Below the pieces are notes generated by a model, which saw only the letters and a program-made list of their open reading frames with translations, did not search any database and had not been told where the DNA came from. Positions 1 to 9,286 of a stretch of DNA of 64,000 nt are shown one piece after another (position 1 is the stretch's first letter; every line of letters begins with the position of its first letter). The translations under genes and the position numbers were made by a program. Origin of the DNA: an uncultured Rhodospirillales bacterium (GTDB taxonomy: Bacteria; Pseudomonadota; Alphaproteobacteria; Acetobacterales; Acetobacteraceae); NCBI GenBank assembly GCA_903928895.1, contig CAIYSR010000011.1, forward strand, positions 1-64,000, written 5' to 3'.

Positions 1-326
1 CGCGCCGCAACCGCCAGCGCCCCACCAAACCCCGCCCGAAATTCCCCCCCGCCCACGGCTGGCTCCTCGCCGACCTCAAACACGAGGCCGCCCGCATCCG
101 CCTCCACCTCGAAACCCTCCTCGCCGAACCCGGCATCGCGGACCTCCTCGCCGCCCGCCCCCACGCCGCCCGCCTCCTCACCCCCATCCGCCACGCCCTC
201 GCCCTCACCCCCCCGCCCACCCGGCCGCCCCGCCCCGCCCCACCCCCCGCACCCCCTTCCCCACACGCACTCAGCATCCTCTGGCCCTTCCGCACCCCGC
301 CCCCCGGCCTGCGAAAACCACCCTGA
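1..326 (+). CDS. C-terminal part of a proline-rich protein of unknown function
   Basis: The reading frame is open from the window edge (first full codon at 3) to TGA at 324-326; the start lies outside the window. The visible ~107 residues carry a basic stretch, then a short helical segment (GWLLADLKHEAARIRLHLE, then LLAEPGIADLLAARP), then a proline-rich tail ending RTPPPGLRKPP. The helical segment matches the middle of the gene at 47518-48189 (GWLVHQLGY..., LLREPDLAALLAAAP, RPLCRLLGVPLP), so the two are paralogues. No known domain is recognised and no function can be assigned. The paralogy is read directly from the translations; the real length is unknown. Confidence 0.6.
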   Translation, partial: RRNRQRPTKPRPKFPPAHGWLLADLKHEAARIRLHLETLLAEPGIADLLAARPHAARLLTPIRHALALTPPPTRPPRPAPPPAPPSPHALSILWPFRTPPPGLRKPP

Positions 327-415
327 TCCCCCCGCCGACTCATGCCCATATTGTTCCGCTTAGTTAACTACCAACCCCCCTTGCATGTCCCCGGCACCGG
401 CGGCACCCTCCCTCC

Positions 416-1756
416 ATGAAAACGCTCGCACACGCCGCCGCCGCCCTCGCCACCGGCCAAACCACCGCCCGGGCCCTGGTCGAAACCTCCCTCGACCGCA
501 TCGCCGACCCCGCCGGCGAAGGCCCCCTCGCCTTCGTCAAACTCTACGCCGAGCAGGCCCGCGCCCAGGCCGACGCCATCGATCTCCTCCGCCGCGCCAA
601 CCGCGCCCCCTCCCCCCTCGCCGGCATCCCCATCTCCGCCAAAGACCTCTTCGATATTGAGGGCTCCCCCACCCCCGCCGGCTCCAAAGTCCTCGCGGAC
701 GCGCCCCCCGCCGCCGCCAACGCCCCCCTCATCCAGCGCCTCCTCGACGCCGGCCTCATCATCCTCGGCCGCACCAACATGACCGAGTTCGCCTATTCCG
801 GCCTCGGCATCAACCCGCATTACGGCACCCCCGCCAGCCCGTGGGACCGCGCCAACCGCCACATCCCCGGCGGCTCCTCCTCGGGCGCCGCCGTTTCCGT
901 CGCCGATGCCATGGTCTTCGCAGCCCTGGGCACCGACACCGGCGGCTCCTGCCGCATCCCCGCCGCCATGTGCGGCATCGTCGGCTACAAACCCACCGCG
1001 CGGCGCGTCCCCATCGCCGGCGTCCTCCCCCTCTCCACCAGCCTCGACTCGATCGGCCCGCTCGCCAACTCCGTCCAATGCGCCGCCACCATCGACGCCA
1101 TCATCGCCGGCGAACCGCTGCCCACCCTCGCGCCCGCCCCCCTCGCCGGCCTGCGCCTCGCCGTGCCGCAGAACTATTTCCTCGATGACCTCGACGGCCC
1201 CGTCTCCGCCACCTTCGACCGCGCCCTGCGCCGCCTCGAAAAAGCCGGCGCCAAAATCACCCCGACCAGATTCCCCGCCATCGACGAAATCGCCCCCGCC
1301 AACGCCACCGGCGGCTTCTCCGCCGCCGAGGCCTTCGCCTGGCACCGCAAACTCCTGGCCGAAAACGCCGCCGACTACGACCCCCGCGTGTCCATCCGCA
1401 TCCAGCGCGGCGCCACCATGCTCGCCGCCGACCTCGTCGACCTCCTGCACACGCGCGCCGCGATCATCGAACGCTTCAACATCGCAACCCAGGATTTCGA
1501 CGCCGTCCTCACCCCCACCTGCCCCCTCATCCCGCCCCGCATCGCCGATCTCGCGACCGATGCCGCCTACGGCCGCGCCAACCTGATGCAGCTCCGCAAC
1601 CCCACCGTCTTCAACTTCCTCGACCGCTGCTCCATCAGCATCCCCTGCCACGCCGAAGGCGAGCCCCCGGTCGGCCTGATGATCACCGGCGAAACCATGG
1701 GTGACGCACGCCTGTTCCGCATCGCCGCCGCGGCGGAACAGGCGCTCGCCATGTAG
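416..1756 (+). CDS. Amidase signature family hydrolase (GatA/AtzF-like)
   Basis: The 446-residue protein has the amidase-signature catalytic set: Lys76 in PISAKDLFD, the cis-Ser in PGGSSSG (about Ser154) and the nucleophile Ser178 in DTGGSCR. The family hydrolyses C-N bonds of amides, carbamates or ureas. It is near the family length of 450-490 and has no signal peptide, so it is probably cytoplasmic. No Glu-tRNA amidotransferase partner (gatB/gatC) lies nearby, so it is likelier a free-standing amidase than GatA. The substrate cannot be told. It converges with the aminotransferase that ends only 3 bases away. ATG 416 lacks a clear Shine-Dalgarno. The codon third positions are strikingly C-rich. 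Confidence 0.85.
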   Translation: MKTLAHAAAALATGQTTARALVETSLDRIADPAGEGPLAFVKLYAEQARAQADAIDLLRRANRAPSPLAGIPISAKDLFDIEGSPTPAGSKVLADAPPAAANAPLIQRLLDAGLIILGRTNMTEFAYSGLGINPHYGTPASPWDRANRHIPGGSSSGAAVSVADAMVFAALGTDTGGSCRIPAAMCGIVGYKPTARRVPIAGVLPLSTSLDSIGPLANSVQCAATIDAIIAGEPLPTLAPAPLAGLRLAVPQNYFLDDLDGPVSATFDRALRRLEKAGAKITPTRFPAIDEIAPANATGGFSAAEAFAWHRKLLAENAADYDPRVSIRIQRGATMLAADLVDLLHTRAAIIERFNIATQDFDAVLTPTCPLIPPRIADLATDAAYGRANLMQLRNPTVFNFLDRCSISIPCHAEGEPPVGLMITGETMGDARLFRIAAAAEQALAM

Positions 1757-1759
1757 CCC

Positions 1760-3091
1760 TTAGAGCCCGGCCACCACCGCATCCACCGCATCGCCGAGCC
1801 GATCGACAATCATGTCGATCTCGGCCGCGGTGGCATTATACGGCGGCGCGATGCAGACATGGTCGCCATTGACCCCATCGATCGTCCCCCCCATCGGGTA
1901 GATCGCGAGGCCCCGCTCATAGGCAGCCCATTTGATCCGCTCGTTCACCTTCAGCGCCGGATCGAACACCGCCTTCCTGCCGCGATCCGAAACCAGCTCG
2001 ATCGCCTGGAACAGGCCACGGCCGCGGATATCGCCGACATGACGATGATTGCCGAACCGCTCCGTCAGGCCGCTCATCAACTGCGCGCCGCGCGCGACGA
2101 CGTTGGACAGCAGATCGTCATCCCGGATCACCTTCTGCACCGCCAGCGCCGCCGCACACGCCACCGGATGCGCCTGGTAGGTCTGACCATGCATGAACGC
2201 GCCGGACCCCTTGCGAAAAACGTCCACGACCTTGCCGCTGATCAAAATCCCGCCAATCGGCTGGTAGCCGCCGCCAAGCCCTTTGGCGATCACCTGGATA
2301 TCGGGCACGATCCCTTCCTGTTCCCAGGCATGCATCGTGCCGGACCGACCCATGCCGCACATCACCTCGTCCAGCACCAGCAACGCGCCATGCCGGTCGC
2401 ACACCTCGCGCATGCGCTTGAAATACCCCGGCACCGCCGTCGAACAGCCCGTCGTCGCGCCGACGATGGTTTCGGCGAAAAACGCGCACACCGTATCCGG
2501 CCCGAGCCGCTGAAACTCCGCCTCCAGCTCCAGCCCGAGCCGGTCGACATACTGCTCGTCGCTCTCGTCATCGCGGCGGAAGCGGTACGAGAAACACGGG
2601 CTCACCAGGCTGAACGCGTCCGACAGCAGTGGCTCATAGGGTTTGCGCCGCATCATGTTGCCGCCGGCCGACAGCGCGCCGAGCGTGGTGCCGTGATAGC
2701 CTTGGCGCCGGGCGATGAATTTCGTGCGCTGCGGCTGGCCCTGCTCCAGAAAATACTGCCGCGCCAGCTTGATCGCCGCTTCGTTGCCTTCCGAGCCCGA
2801 GGAGCAAAACCAGGCATGGGTCAGACCGCCGGGCGAGCCGTCGAGGATGATGTCGGCGAGTTCTTCGGCCACCGGATTGGTGAACAGCGCGGTATGGACA
2901 TAGGCCACCTTGGAAAGCTGTTCGGCGATCGCGGCATTGACCCGCGCATTGCCATGGCCCAGGCAGGCCACCGCCGCGCCGCCGGAACCGTCGATGATCT
3001 GCTTGCCATCGGCGGTATAGAGATAGATCCCCTCCCCGCGCACGGCCATGACCGGGTCGGTAAACAAGGTGCGGTGCAGAAAGCGGCTCAT
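1760..3091 (-). CDS. PLP-dependent class III aminotransferase
   Basis: The 443-residue protein is of the omega/class III aminotransferase fold. The PLP-binding Asp is in LLVLDEVMCGMGR (Asp241) and the Schiff-base lysine is in VIAKGLGGGYQPIGG (Lys270). CSSGSEGNEAAIKLARQY is the usual cofactor-phosphate region. Such enzymes move an amino group between an amine or omega-amino acid and a keto acid. I chose ATG 3091 because GAGGAGAT lies just upstream; an in-frame extension to 3175 has no such site. It diverges from the atp operon across about 150 bases. The amine donor is unknown. Confidence 0.85.
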   Translation of the reverse strand: MSRFLHRTLFTDPVMAVRGEGIYLYTADGKQIIDGSGGAAVACLGHGNARVNAAIAEQLSKVAYVHTALFTNPVAEELADIILDGSPGGLTHAWFCSSGSEGNEAAIKLARQYFLEQGQPQRTKFIARRQGYHGTTLGALSAGGNMMRRKPYEPLLSDAFSLVSPCFSYRFRRDDESDEQYVDRLGLELEAEFQRLGPDTVCAFFAETIVGATTGCSTAVPGYFKRMREVCDRHGALLVLDEVMCGMGRSGTMHAWEQEGIVPDIQVIAKGLGGGYQPIGGILISGKVVDVFRKGSGAFMHGQTYQAHPVACAAALAVQKVIRDDDLLSNVVARGAQLMSGLTERFGNHRHVGDIRGRGLFQAIELVSDRGRKAVFDPALKVNERIKWAAYERGLAIYPMGGTIDGVNGDHVCIAPPYNATAAEIDMIVDRLGDAVDAVVAGL

Positions 3092-3168
3092 CGGTGATCT
3101 CCTCGGACGATAATGTCTCGGGCCGTCGTTTTCATAAGGCGCCATAGCTGATAGCACCGGCACCATTC

Positions 3169-3197
3169 TTGACACACCCGCCCCCCGACGTTAGCAA
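3169..3197 (+). promoter_or_regulatory. Candidate sigma-70 promoter of the atp operon
   Basis: A perfect TTGACA at 3169-3174 is followed after 17 bases by a weak -10 (TAGCAA, 3192-3197), about 40 bases before the atpI start. The -10 is poor, so this is tentative. Confidence 0.4.
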
Positions 3198-3239
3198 GCC
3201 CCCGCCTTCCGGCAAGGTGTCTTGCCAAGGGACGAAGAG

Positions 3240-3560
3240 ATGAGTGGAAAGAAGGGTGGCAGCGGCGGTTCCTTCGAGGAACGGTTGACGACCGCTCGGC
3301 GCAAGCGGGGGCTCGATGCCCCACCGAAGAAGCCGGGGCAACCTGGCGGCGACGGTCCATCGATGATGGGGATCGGCTTGCGCGTGGGTGTGGAACTGGT
3401 GTCCGCACTGGCCGTGGCGGTTGCCATCGGCTGGGGCCTGGACAGTTTTTTCCACACGAGGCCTTTCCTCTTGATCCTGTTCGTGCTGTTGGGGGGCGCG
3501 GCTGGCTTGTTGAACGTTTGGCGCCTCCTGGGCCCCAAGCCGAACAAGCCGGCGAAGTGA
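3240..3560 (+). CDS. atpI: ATP synthase subunit I (AtpI/AtpZ type)
   Basis: The 106-residue protein has a charged, glycine-rich N-terminus (MSGKKGGSGG) and two membrane segments: one around GLRVGVELVSALAVAVAIGW, the second around FLLILFVLLGGAAGLLNVW. This is the AtpI layout. AtpI is an assembly factor for the c-ring and is usually first in the operon, as here. ATG 3240 is preferred over TTG 3222 because it gives the usual MSGKK-like start with an A/G-rich site ahead of it. It is followed by atpB, atpE, atpF' and atpF on the same strand. Confidence 0.88.
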   Translation: MSGKKGGSGGSFEERLTTARRKRGLDAPPKKPGQPGGDGPSMMGIGLRVGVELVSALAVAVAIGWGLDSFFHTRPFLLILFVLLGGAAGLLNVWRLLGPKPNKPAK

Positions 3561-3639
3561 TGCAAAGCGGGGTTCCGGCCCCGCGGACTTGACCAAGGGA
3601 CGCGGTTGGCGCGGCCCGGCAGAACGAAGGACGACCACT

Positions 3640-4392
3640 GTGGCGGCCGGACATACGATCGACGCGCTCGGGCAGTTCGAGCTTCATTCCGTGCTGGGCC
3701 CCGTGGGCGCCTCGGTCGGCTTCTCCGAATCGACGTTCATGATGGTCGTCTCAAGTGCCCTCACGCTGATCCTCCTCGGCGTTGGCATGAGCGCCAAGGC
3801 GGTGGTGCCGGGTCGTCTCCAGGCCCTGGCCGAGATGCTCTACGATTTCGTCTACAAGATGTGCATCGAGCAGATCGGCGAGGAGGGGAAGAAGTTTTTC
3901 CCGTTCATCTTCACCCTGTTCATGTTCATCCTGCTCGGCAACCTTCTCGGCCTGCTGCCGTTCTCCTTCACCTACACCAGCCATATCGCCGTCACCTTCA
4001 GCCTCGCCGCACTGGTGATCGTGCTCGTCACCGCCGTGGCACTGGCCATTCATGGCTGGCACTTCTTCAGCTACTTCTTCCCCGCCGGGGCTCCGATCGC
4101 GCTCTCGCCGCTGATCGTCACGGTGGAAATCATCTCCTACCTCTCCCGTCCCGTCAGCCTCAGCATCCGTCTGTTCGCCAACATGGTGGCCGGCCACGTG
4201 ATGTTCGAGGTCTTCGCGTCGTTCATCGTCATGATGGCCGGCGCCGGGGTGGTCGGATATCTGGGTGGCATCGGCCCGCTGGCGCTGAACGTCATCCTGA
4301 TGGGCTTCGAACTGCTGGTGGCCTGCCTCCAGGCCTACGTGTTCGCCGTCCTCACCTGCATCTACCTCCACGACGCGGTGCACCTGCACTGA
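3640..4392 (+). CDS. atpB: F0F1 ATP synthase subunit a
   Basis: The 250-residue integral membrane protein forms the proton half-channels against the c-ring. The essential stator arginine is in SLSIRLFANMVAGH (Arg177). At least five hydrophobic helices are visible, and the C-terminal block with LLVACLQAYVFAVLTCIYL is typical. I chose GTG 3640 (MAAGHTIDALGQFELH) because AAGGAC lies at suitable spacing and the length then matches alphaproteobacterial AtpB. A TTG at 3589 would add 17 atypical residues. Second gene of the F0 operon. Confidence 0.95.
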   Translation: MAAGHTIDALGQFELHSVLGPVGASVGFSESTFMMVVSSALTLILLGVGMSAKAVVPGRLQALAEMLYDFVYKMCIEQIGEEGKKFFPFIFTLFMFILLGNLLGLLPFSFTYTSHIAVTFSLAALVIVLVTAVALAIHGWHFFSYFFPAGAPIALSPLIVTVEIISYLSRPVSLSIRLFANMVAGHVMFEVFASFIVMMAGAGVVGYLGGIGPLALNVILMGFELLVACLQAYVFAVLTCIYLHDAVHLH

Positions 4393-4455
4393 CGTCAGCG
4401 CTACTGCATTCTTTTACCGCAGAATATCTTCCACCTACTCAGAAGGACTGATCCC

Positions 4456-4680
4456 ATGGAAGTGGCCGCCGCAAAGGCTCTCGGAGCCGGTATCGCCGTC
4501 ATCGCTCTTGCCGGCGTCGGCATCGGCATCGGCAACATCTTCTCCTCGCTGGTTTCCAGCGTGGCCCGCAACCCGTCCGCTCGCGACCAGGTCTTCGGCC
4601 TCGGCATTCTCGGGTTCGCGCTGACGGAAGCGGTGGCGCTGTTCGCCCTGCTGATCGCCTTCCTCATCCTGTTCACCTGA
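4456..4680 (+). CDS. atpE: F0F1 ATP synthase subunit c
   Basis: The 74-residue hairpin of two membrane helices forms the proton-driven rotor ring. The glycine-rich first helix (AGVGIGIGN) is followed by the polar loop ARNPSARDQ and a second helix with the proton-binding Glu58 in [15 protein letters not shown]. The GxGxGxG pattern and the length are standard. AGAAGGA lies just upstream of ATG 4456. It sits between atpB and the b' gene; the 63-base leader before it may help raise c-subunit synthesis, which is inference. Confidence 0.96.
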   Translation: MEVAAAKALGAGIAVIALAGVGIGIGNIFSSLVSSVARNPSARDQVFGLGILGFALTEAVALFALLIAFLILFT

Positions 4681-4697
4681 TACGGGAGGGCGCGGGC

Positions 4698-5279
4698 ATG
4701 CGCTCGCTCGCCGCGTTGACGGGTCTGGGAACCGTGCTTCTGACCTCTTCCGCCTTCGCGGAAGAGGCCAAGAAGGGCATGCCCCAGCTCGACTTCCACA
4801 ATCCGCTGACGATCAGCCAGATCGTCTGGCTCGCGATCATCTTCACGGCGCTTTACGTGCTGCTGTCCAAATGGGCACTGCCGCAAGTCGAGAGCGTGCT
4901 GGCCCATCGCAAGCAGGCGATCGACGGGGACCTTGATGCCGCACGCGGCGCCAAGCAGGCCGCCGATGGTGCGATCGCTGAGCTGACCGAGGCGACCAAG
5001 GACGCGCAGGCCATCGCGCGCACCGAAATCGCCTCCGCCGTTGCTGGCGCCAAGGAAGCCGCCGACGCTCAGGCCGCGACCCTCAACGCCAAGCTCGAAG
5101 CCCAGCTCGCCGCCGCTGAAACGCAGATCGAAGCCGCGCGGGCTTCCGCCGTCGGTGCCCTGCGGCAGGTCGCGAGCGAGGCAACCACCGTCGTCGTGGC
5201 GCGTCTCACCGGCATCCATGCCGATGCGGCCGCGGTCGATGCGGCCGTCGGCTCCGTGCTCGCCGCACGGGCGGCGTAG
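4698..5279 (+). CDS. atpF': F0F1 ATP synthase subunit b' (AtpG/AtpF2)
   Basis: The 193-residue peripheral-stalk subunit begins with a short leader-like hydrophobic segment (LTGLGTVLLTSSAFAEEAKK). A membrane segment follows (IVWLAIIFTALYVLLSKWALP), then a long alanine-rich amphipathic helix and coiled coil to the C-terminus. Paired b and b' genes are typical of alphaproteobacteria and phototrophs. It starts 17 bases after atpE with GGGAGGG upstream and ends 9 bases before atpF. Confidence 0.9.
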   Translation: MRSLAALTGLGTVLLTSSAFAEEAKKGMPQLDFHNPLTISQIVWLAIIFTALYVLLSKWALPQVESVLAHRKQAIDGDLDAARGAKQAADGAIAELTEATKDAQAIARTEIASAVAGAKEAADAQAATLNAKLEAQLAAAETQIEAARASAVGALRQVASEATTVVVARLTGIHADAAAVDAAVGSVLAARAA

Positions 5280-5288
5280 GAGAGGCCC

Positions 5289-5804
5289 ATGGAACAACAC
5301 GAGAGCTTCTTCTCCGACCCGCGCAGCTTCGTCGCCATTGCCTTCGTCATCTTCTTCGTCCTGTTCGGCAAGAAGATCTGGGGTGCGCTGGCGGCGATGC
5401 TGGACAAGCGGGCGGACGACATCCGGGCCGAGCTGGCCGAGGCGCAGCGTCTGCGCAGCGAGGCCGAGGCCATGCTGAAGGATGCCAAGGCCCGTCGCGA
5501 GGCCGCGCTGGCCGATGCCAAGGCCTTGATCGAAGGCGCCAAGGCCGAGGCTGCCCGCGTCGCCACGGCCGCCGCCGCCGACGCCGAGCATTCCGCCGCC
5601 CGGCGCGAGCGCCAGGCGATGGACCGCATCGCGGCAGCCGAGAAGGCCGCTGTCGATGAGGTGCGGATGGCCGCCGCCGATATCGCCACCGCCGCCGCCG
5701 AGCAGGTGATCCGCACCGCGCTCACCGCGGAGGCCGGCGCCGCGCTGGTGGACAAGGCGATCGGCGGTCTCACTGCCGCGCTGGCGACCAAGCACGCCGC
5801 CTGA
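5289..5804 (+). CDS. atpF: F0F1 ATP synthase subunit b
   Basis: The 171-residue protein has an N-terminal membrane anchor (FVAIAFVIFFVLFGKKIW) and then a long charged, alanine-rich coiled coil, LDKRADDIRAELAEAQRL onward. It is the peripheral-stalk subunit linking F0 to F1. It is the last gene of the operon. The F1 genes are not in the window, which fits the split F0/F1 arrangement of many alphaproteobacteria. A strong hairpin follows its stop. Confidence 0.93.
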   Translation: MEQHESFFSDPRSFVAIAFVIFFVLFGKKIWGALAAMLDKRADDIRAELAEAQRLRSEAEAMLKDAKARREAALADAKALIEGAKAEAARVATAAAADAEHSAARRERQAMDRIAAAEKAAVDEVRMAAADIATAAAEQVIRTALTAEAGAALVDKAIGGLTAALATKHAA

Positions 5805-5820
5805 GTTTCCGAATCCAGCA

Positions 5821-5859
5821 AAACGCCGCCGGTCAGCGTCGCTGGCCGGCGGCGTTTTG
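5821..5859. terminator. Bidirectional intrinsic terminator after the atp operon
   Basis: A perfect 13-base inverted repeat (5821-5833 with 5847-5859) has a GC-rich core flanked by A4 and T4, with a further CAGCG/CGCTG pairing in the loop. It lies between the convergent ends of atpF (+) and the glycosyltransferase gene (-), and has the A-tract/T-tract layout to serve both. Confidence 0.85.
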
Positions 5860-5884
5860 CGTTCCTGGTGTAGCGGAGCAGCGC

Positions 5885-7606
5885 CTACCGGCTGGCCGGC
5901 CCAATCGCCTCGCGCATGGCGTTGTCGATGCGGCCGGTTGCCAAGTGTTGCGCGATCCAGGCGCGGCCGGCATCGCGCAAGGTCTCGTAGGCGGTCGGTT
6001 CGCGATGCAGGCGTAAGATGATCTCCGCCATGGCGGCGGCATCGGTGCCGATCAGGGCGCGCAGCGGTTCCGGCAGATCCATCCCCTCCGCCGCCATCGG
6101 CGAGCCGACGCACGGCACGCCGGCGGCGAGACTGTCGAGCATCTTGCCCTTGAGCCCGGCGCCATAGCGCAGCGGGGCCGCGGTCAGGCGCACGCGCGCC
6201 AGTAGCCCTTCGAGATCGTCGACCCAGCCGAGCACCTCGACCGGCCCGGCCTGATCGGCCATCGCCGCTGCACGCAGACCGGCCGGGAGATCGCTGCCGG
6301 CGAGGATCAGCGGGATCGTCGGCTCCGCGCGCCAGACCAGAGGCATCACATCCTCCAGCAGCGCATGGGCGGCATCGAGATTGGGGGCATGGCCGTAGCT
6401 GCCGACAAAGGCGACGCCACGGCGGCCGGACGCGGGCGCCGGGTCCGCGCCGAGGGGAACATCCCAGGGCACCAGCACGGTATTCGCCTCCGGCACTATG
6501 CGCCGCAACAAGGCCGCTTCGTGGCTTGAATGGGTGATCACCACGTCCGCCGCCACGGCCGCCAGCAGTTCGGCCGTGCGCAACCCGGCGGCGGCGGCCA
6601 TACCCTCGGGCGCATCCAAAGCGAGCCCAGCCTCGACCGCGAAACGGCGCGCCGCGCGCAGGTGATGCAGATCGGCGAGGCAATAGAGCAGCCGCGCCGC
6701 GGGAGCCCAGCGCCGCACCAGCGCCGCGTAGCGCTGCATGACGCCGAACCGATGCAGATAAACCAGTCGCAGCCGTCCCCCCAGAACCCGCAGCACCTCC
6801 TCCACCGAGCCTGCCCAGGGCGCATGCCAGCAGGTAATCCCCAGTGCCGCCAGAGCTTCCGTGCGCGCGCCGGCTGGTTCCATTGCGGCAGCGGCGACGA
6901 AATGGACGTTGAAACCGAGTCGCATCAGGCTTCGCATATGCGAGATCGCGGCGTTGGACCCCGCATCGCGCTGCGCCGCGGGCACGCCCTCGTCGATGAA
7001 CAGTGCCAACGGCCGGGGATCGGCCGCCGGCACCGGCAGCGCCGTGGTCGCGTAGCGGGCGAGCCGGGAGCGGACCGGTTCCGGCAGCCGTCCGCCCTGT
7101 GCCATCAGCAACGAAGCCGCCTGCTCCGCCAGGGCGGCGACGAGCATGGTCAGCTCGCCGGGGTTCGCCGTGGCGGCCTGGCGGACGGCCTCATCGAGCC
7201 CGGCCTGCCATGGTGACGCGGCCCCGGCGACCAGACGAGCCGGGGATCCCGCCAGTTCCCGTCCGTCGACGGCATGACGCAGTCGGCACTCGGACCCCGC
7301 CGGGAGGCCACGCGGCAGCAGGAGCGAAAACGCATGGTGGCCGGTGCCGATCCCCGCCGCGGCCAGATCGGGCCGGAAGCCGCTGGCGGCGAACACGCCG
7401 GTGGGCTGTCCGTCGATGAGCAGTTCGAGGGTCACGGCCGCGTTGGGTGCCGCGGGGTCTCTCGCCCAGCCGATCAGGATGGAGGTCGTCGCCGCCTCGA
7501 TCAGGCCATTGAGGGGCGGGGCGCCGGATGCGGGCTGATCAGGTTCCATCGCTTTCGTTTCGGACATTCCTGGTCGGCCGGCAAGGTCGCAGGACAGACG
7601 GGTCAT
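5885..7606 (-). CDS. Glycosyltransferase with C-terminal GT4-type (GT-B) domain
   Basis: The ~573-residue protein has an N-terminal third without a recognised fold, a middle Rossmann-like part (LALFIDEGVPAAQRDAGSN), and a C-terminal GT4 nucleotide-sugar domain. In the last, VAFVGSYGHAPN starts the domain and APLRYGAGLKGKMLDSLAAG is the typical donor-binding loop. It probably transfers a sugar to a surface glycan. It starts 10 bases after the monooxygenase stop, so the two may be co-transcribed despite unrelated roles. ATG 7606 is chosen; ATG 7567 is possible. Donor and acceptor are unknown. Confidence 0.75.
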   Translation of the reverse strand: MTRLSCDLAGRPGMSETKAMEPDQPASGAPPLNGLIEAATTSILIGWARDPAAPNAAVTLELLIDGQPTGVFAASGFRPDLAAAGIGTGHHAFSLLLPRGLPAGSECRLRHAVDGRELAGSPARLVAGAASPWQAGLDEAVRQAATANPGELTMLVAALAEQAASLLMAQGGRLPEPVRSRLARYATTALPVPAADPRPLALFIDEGVPAAQRDAGSNAAISHMRSLMRLGFNVHFVAAAAMEPAGARTEALAALGITCWHAPWAGSVEEVLRVLGGRLRLVYLHRFGVMQRYAALVRRWAPAARLLYCLADLHHLRAARRFAVEAGLALDAPEGMAAAAGLRTAELLAAVAADVVITHSSHEAALLRRIVPEANTVLVPWDVPLGADPAPASGRRGVAFVGSYGHAPNLDAAHALLEDVMPLVWRAEPTIPLILAGSDLPAGLRAAAMADQAGPVEVLGWVDDLEGLLARVRLTAAPLRYGAGLKGKMLDSLAAGVPCVGSPMAAEGMDLPEPLRALIGTDAAAMAEIILRLHREPTAYETLRDAGRAWIAQHLATGRIDNAMREAIGPASR

Positions 7607-7616
7607 CAAGGGGACG

Positions 7617-9251
7617 TCAGGCCAGCGCGATCTCCTGATAGCCGCGCGCCGCCACGTCGTCGCACCAGGCGCGGTAGGCGGGGGCGCTGCCGCTGTAGCG
7701 GGCGATGATGCGGGTCTGCTTGCCTTCGACGTTGGAGTTCACGCCGGTGAACCAGGAGCTGATTTCGTTGGAGAGCAGGCCGGTGCCGACCGCCTTGACG
7801 TGGCTGGTCCAGGCTTGCACGGCCTCGGGCCGCGCGTCGGCGCGGGTCAGGCCATGGGTCTGCATATAGGCAACGATATCGGTCACCCAGTCGACGTTGT
7901 ATTCAATGCTGCGGGGGATGTTGCCGAGCGCGGTGTGCGGGCCCATCAGCATGAACATGTTGGGGAAGCCCTCGACCAGCACCCCCATGAAGGTCTGGGG
8001 GCCGGCCGACCACGTGTCCTTGAGGCGCTGTCCGTCGCTGCCACGAATGTCGATGCGGTCGAAGCTGCCGGTGATGGCGTCAAAGCCGGTGGCGTAGATG
8101 ATGATGTCGAAGTCGTAGGCGCGGTCGGTCGTTTTGATGCCGGTTTCGGTGATGCGTTCGATCGGGGTCTCGTTGATGTCGACGAGCAGGACGTTGGGAT
8201 GGTTGTAGACTTCGTAATACCTGGTTTCGAGCGGAACCCGGCGGGTGCCGAAGCCGTGGTTTTTGGGGATCAGCTTTTCGGCGACGGCCGGGTCCCGCAC
8301 CCGTTCGCGGATTTTGCGGGCGACGAATTCGGTGATTTCGGCGTTGGCGGCGCGGTCGGTCAGGATGTCGCGGAAATTGCCCTGCCAGATGCCGAAGCCA
8401 CGCTCGGCATAGAGCTTCTCGAAGAAGGCCTCGCGCTCCGCCGGGGAGACTTCGAAGGTGCCGCGCGGATCGGGGGTGTGGAGGAAGCAGGCGAAGGTCT
8501 CGCGGCAGCGCGCGAACATGGCGGGATAGTTCGCCTTGATCTCGGCCTGCGCGGCGGCGTCGATCGGCCCGTTGTGGAGGGGGGCGCACCAGTTGGGATT
8601 GCGCTGGAACACGGTCAACTGGGCCGCGGTCTTGGCGACCTCCTGGATGGTCTGCACCCCGGTGGACCCGGTGCCGATCACCGCCACGCGCTTGCCGGTG
8701 AAATCGACCTTCTCGTGCGGCCATCGGGCGGTGTGGTAGGCGGCGCCGGCGAAACTGCCGACCCCTTCGATGCGCGGCAGGGTCGGCGCCGAGAGCGGGC
8801 CGATCGCGGTGATGAGCAGGCGCGAGGTGTGGCGCTCGCCATTTTCCAGCGTGGTCGTCCATCTGCGCGTGGCATCGTCGTAATGGGCGGAGACCACGCG
8901 GCTGTGGAACTGGATGTCGCGCCGCAGGTCGAACTTGTCGGCGACGAAATCGATGTAGCGCAGGGTTTCGGCCTGGGGGGCGAAATGCTCGGACCAGTTC
9001 CATTCCTGCAACAGTTCGGCGGAGAACGAGTAGCCGTAGGAATAGCTTTCCGAATCGAAGCGGGCGCCGGGGTAGCGGTTCCAGTACCAGGTGCCACCAA
9101 CCCCGGAGCCCGCCTCCAGCACAAGCACGCGTAGCCCGAGCTGGCGCAGGCGGAGGAGCTGATACATCCCGGACATGCCGGCGCCGATGATGATGACGTC
9201 ATGATCGAGCACCGCGGCGGTCGCGGGTTGGGCTTCAAGCGCGGTGTTCAT
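7617..9251 (-). CDS. FAD-dependent Baeyer-Villiger monooxygenase
   Basis: The 544-residue flavoprotein has an FAD-binding GAGMSG (residues 23-28), the Baeyer-Villiger fingerprint FAGAAYHTARWP (167-178, pattern FxGxxxHxxxWP) and an NADPH-binding GTGSTG (193-198). VGGTWYWNRYPGAR is also typical of cyclohexanone/phenylacetone monooxygenases. The family inserts oxygen next to a ketone to give an ester or lactone. Length is normal. ATG 9251 is chosen for the GAGGAG 8 bases upstream; an ATG five codons earlier lacks it. It lies in a minus-strand run of acyl-CoA-type enzymes, suggesting breakdown of a cyclic or ketonic compound (inference). Confidence 0.9.
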   Translation of the reverse strand: MNTALEAQPATAAVLDHDVIIIGAGMSGMYQLLRLRQLGLRVLVLEAGSGVGGTWYWNRYPGARFDSESYSYGYSFSAELLQEWNWSEHFAPQAETLRYIDFVADKFDLRRDIQFHSRVVSAHYDDATRRWTTTLENGERHTSRLLITAIGPLSAPTLPRIEGVGSFAGAAYHTARWPHEKVDFTGKRVAVIGTGSTGVQTIQEVAKTAAQLTVFQRNPNWCAPLHNGPIDAAAQAEIKANYPAMFARCRETFACFLHTPDPRGTFEVSPAEREAFFEKLYAERGFGIWQGNFRDILTDRAANAEITEFVARKIRERVRDPAVAEKLIPKNHGFGTRRVPLETRYYEVYNHPNVLLVDINETPIERITETGIKTTDRAYDFDIIIYATGFDAITGSFDRIDIRGSDGQRLKDTWSAGPQTFMGVLVEGFPNMFMLMGPHTALGNIPRSIEYNVDWVTDIVAYMQTHGLTRADARPEAVQAWTSHVKAVGTGLLSNEISSWFTGVNSNVEGKQTRIIARYSGSAPAYRAWCDDVAARGYQEIALA

Positions 9252-9286
9252 TTGGCGTCTCCTCACTTCGCGGCGGGCAAGGCCGC

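Noticed and set aside
416-1756. GatA subunit of the tRNA amidotransferase
   Set aside because: No gatB or gatC nearby, and the amidase-signature family is broad; a free-standing amidase is the safer call.
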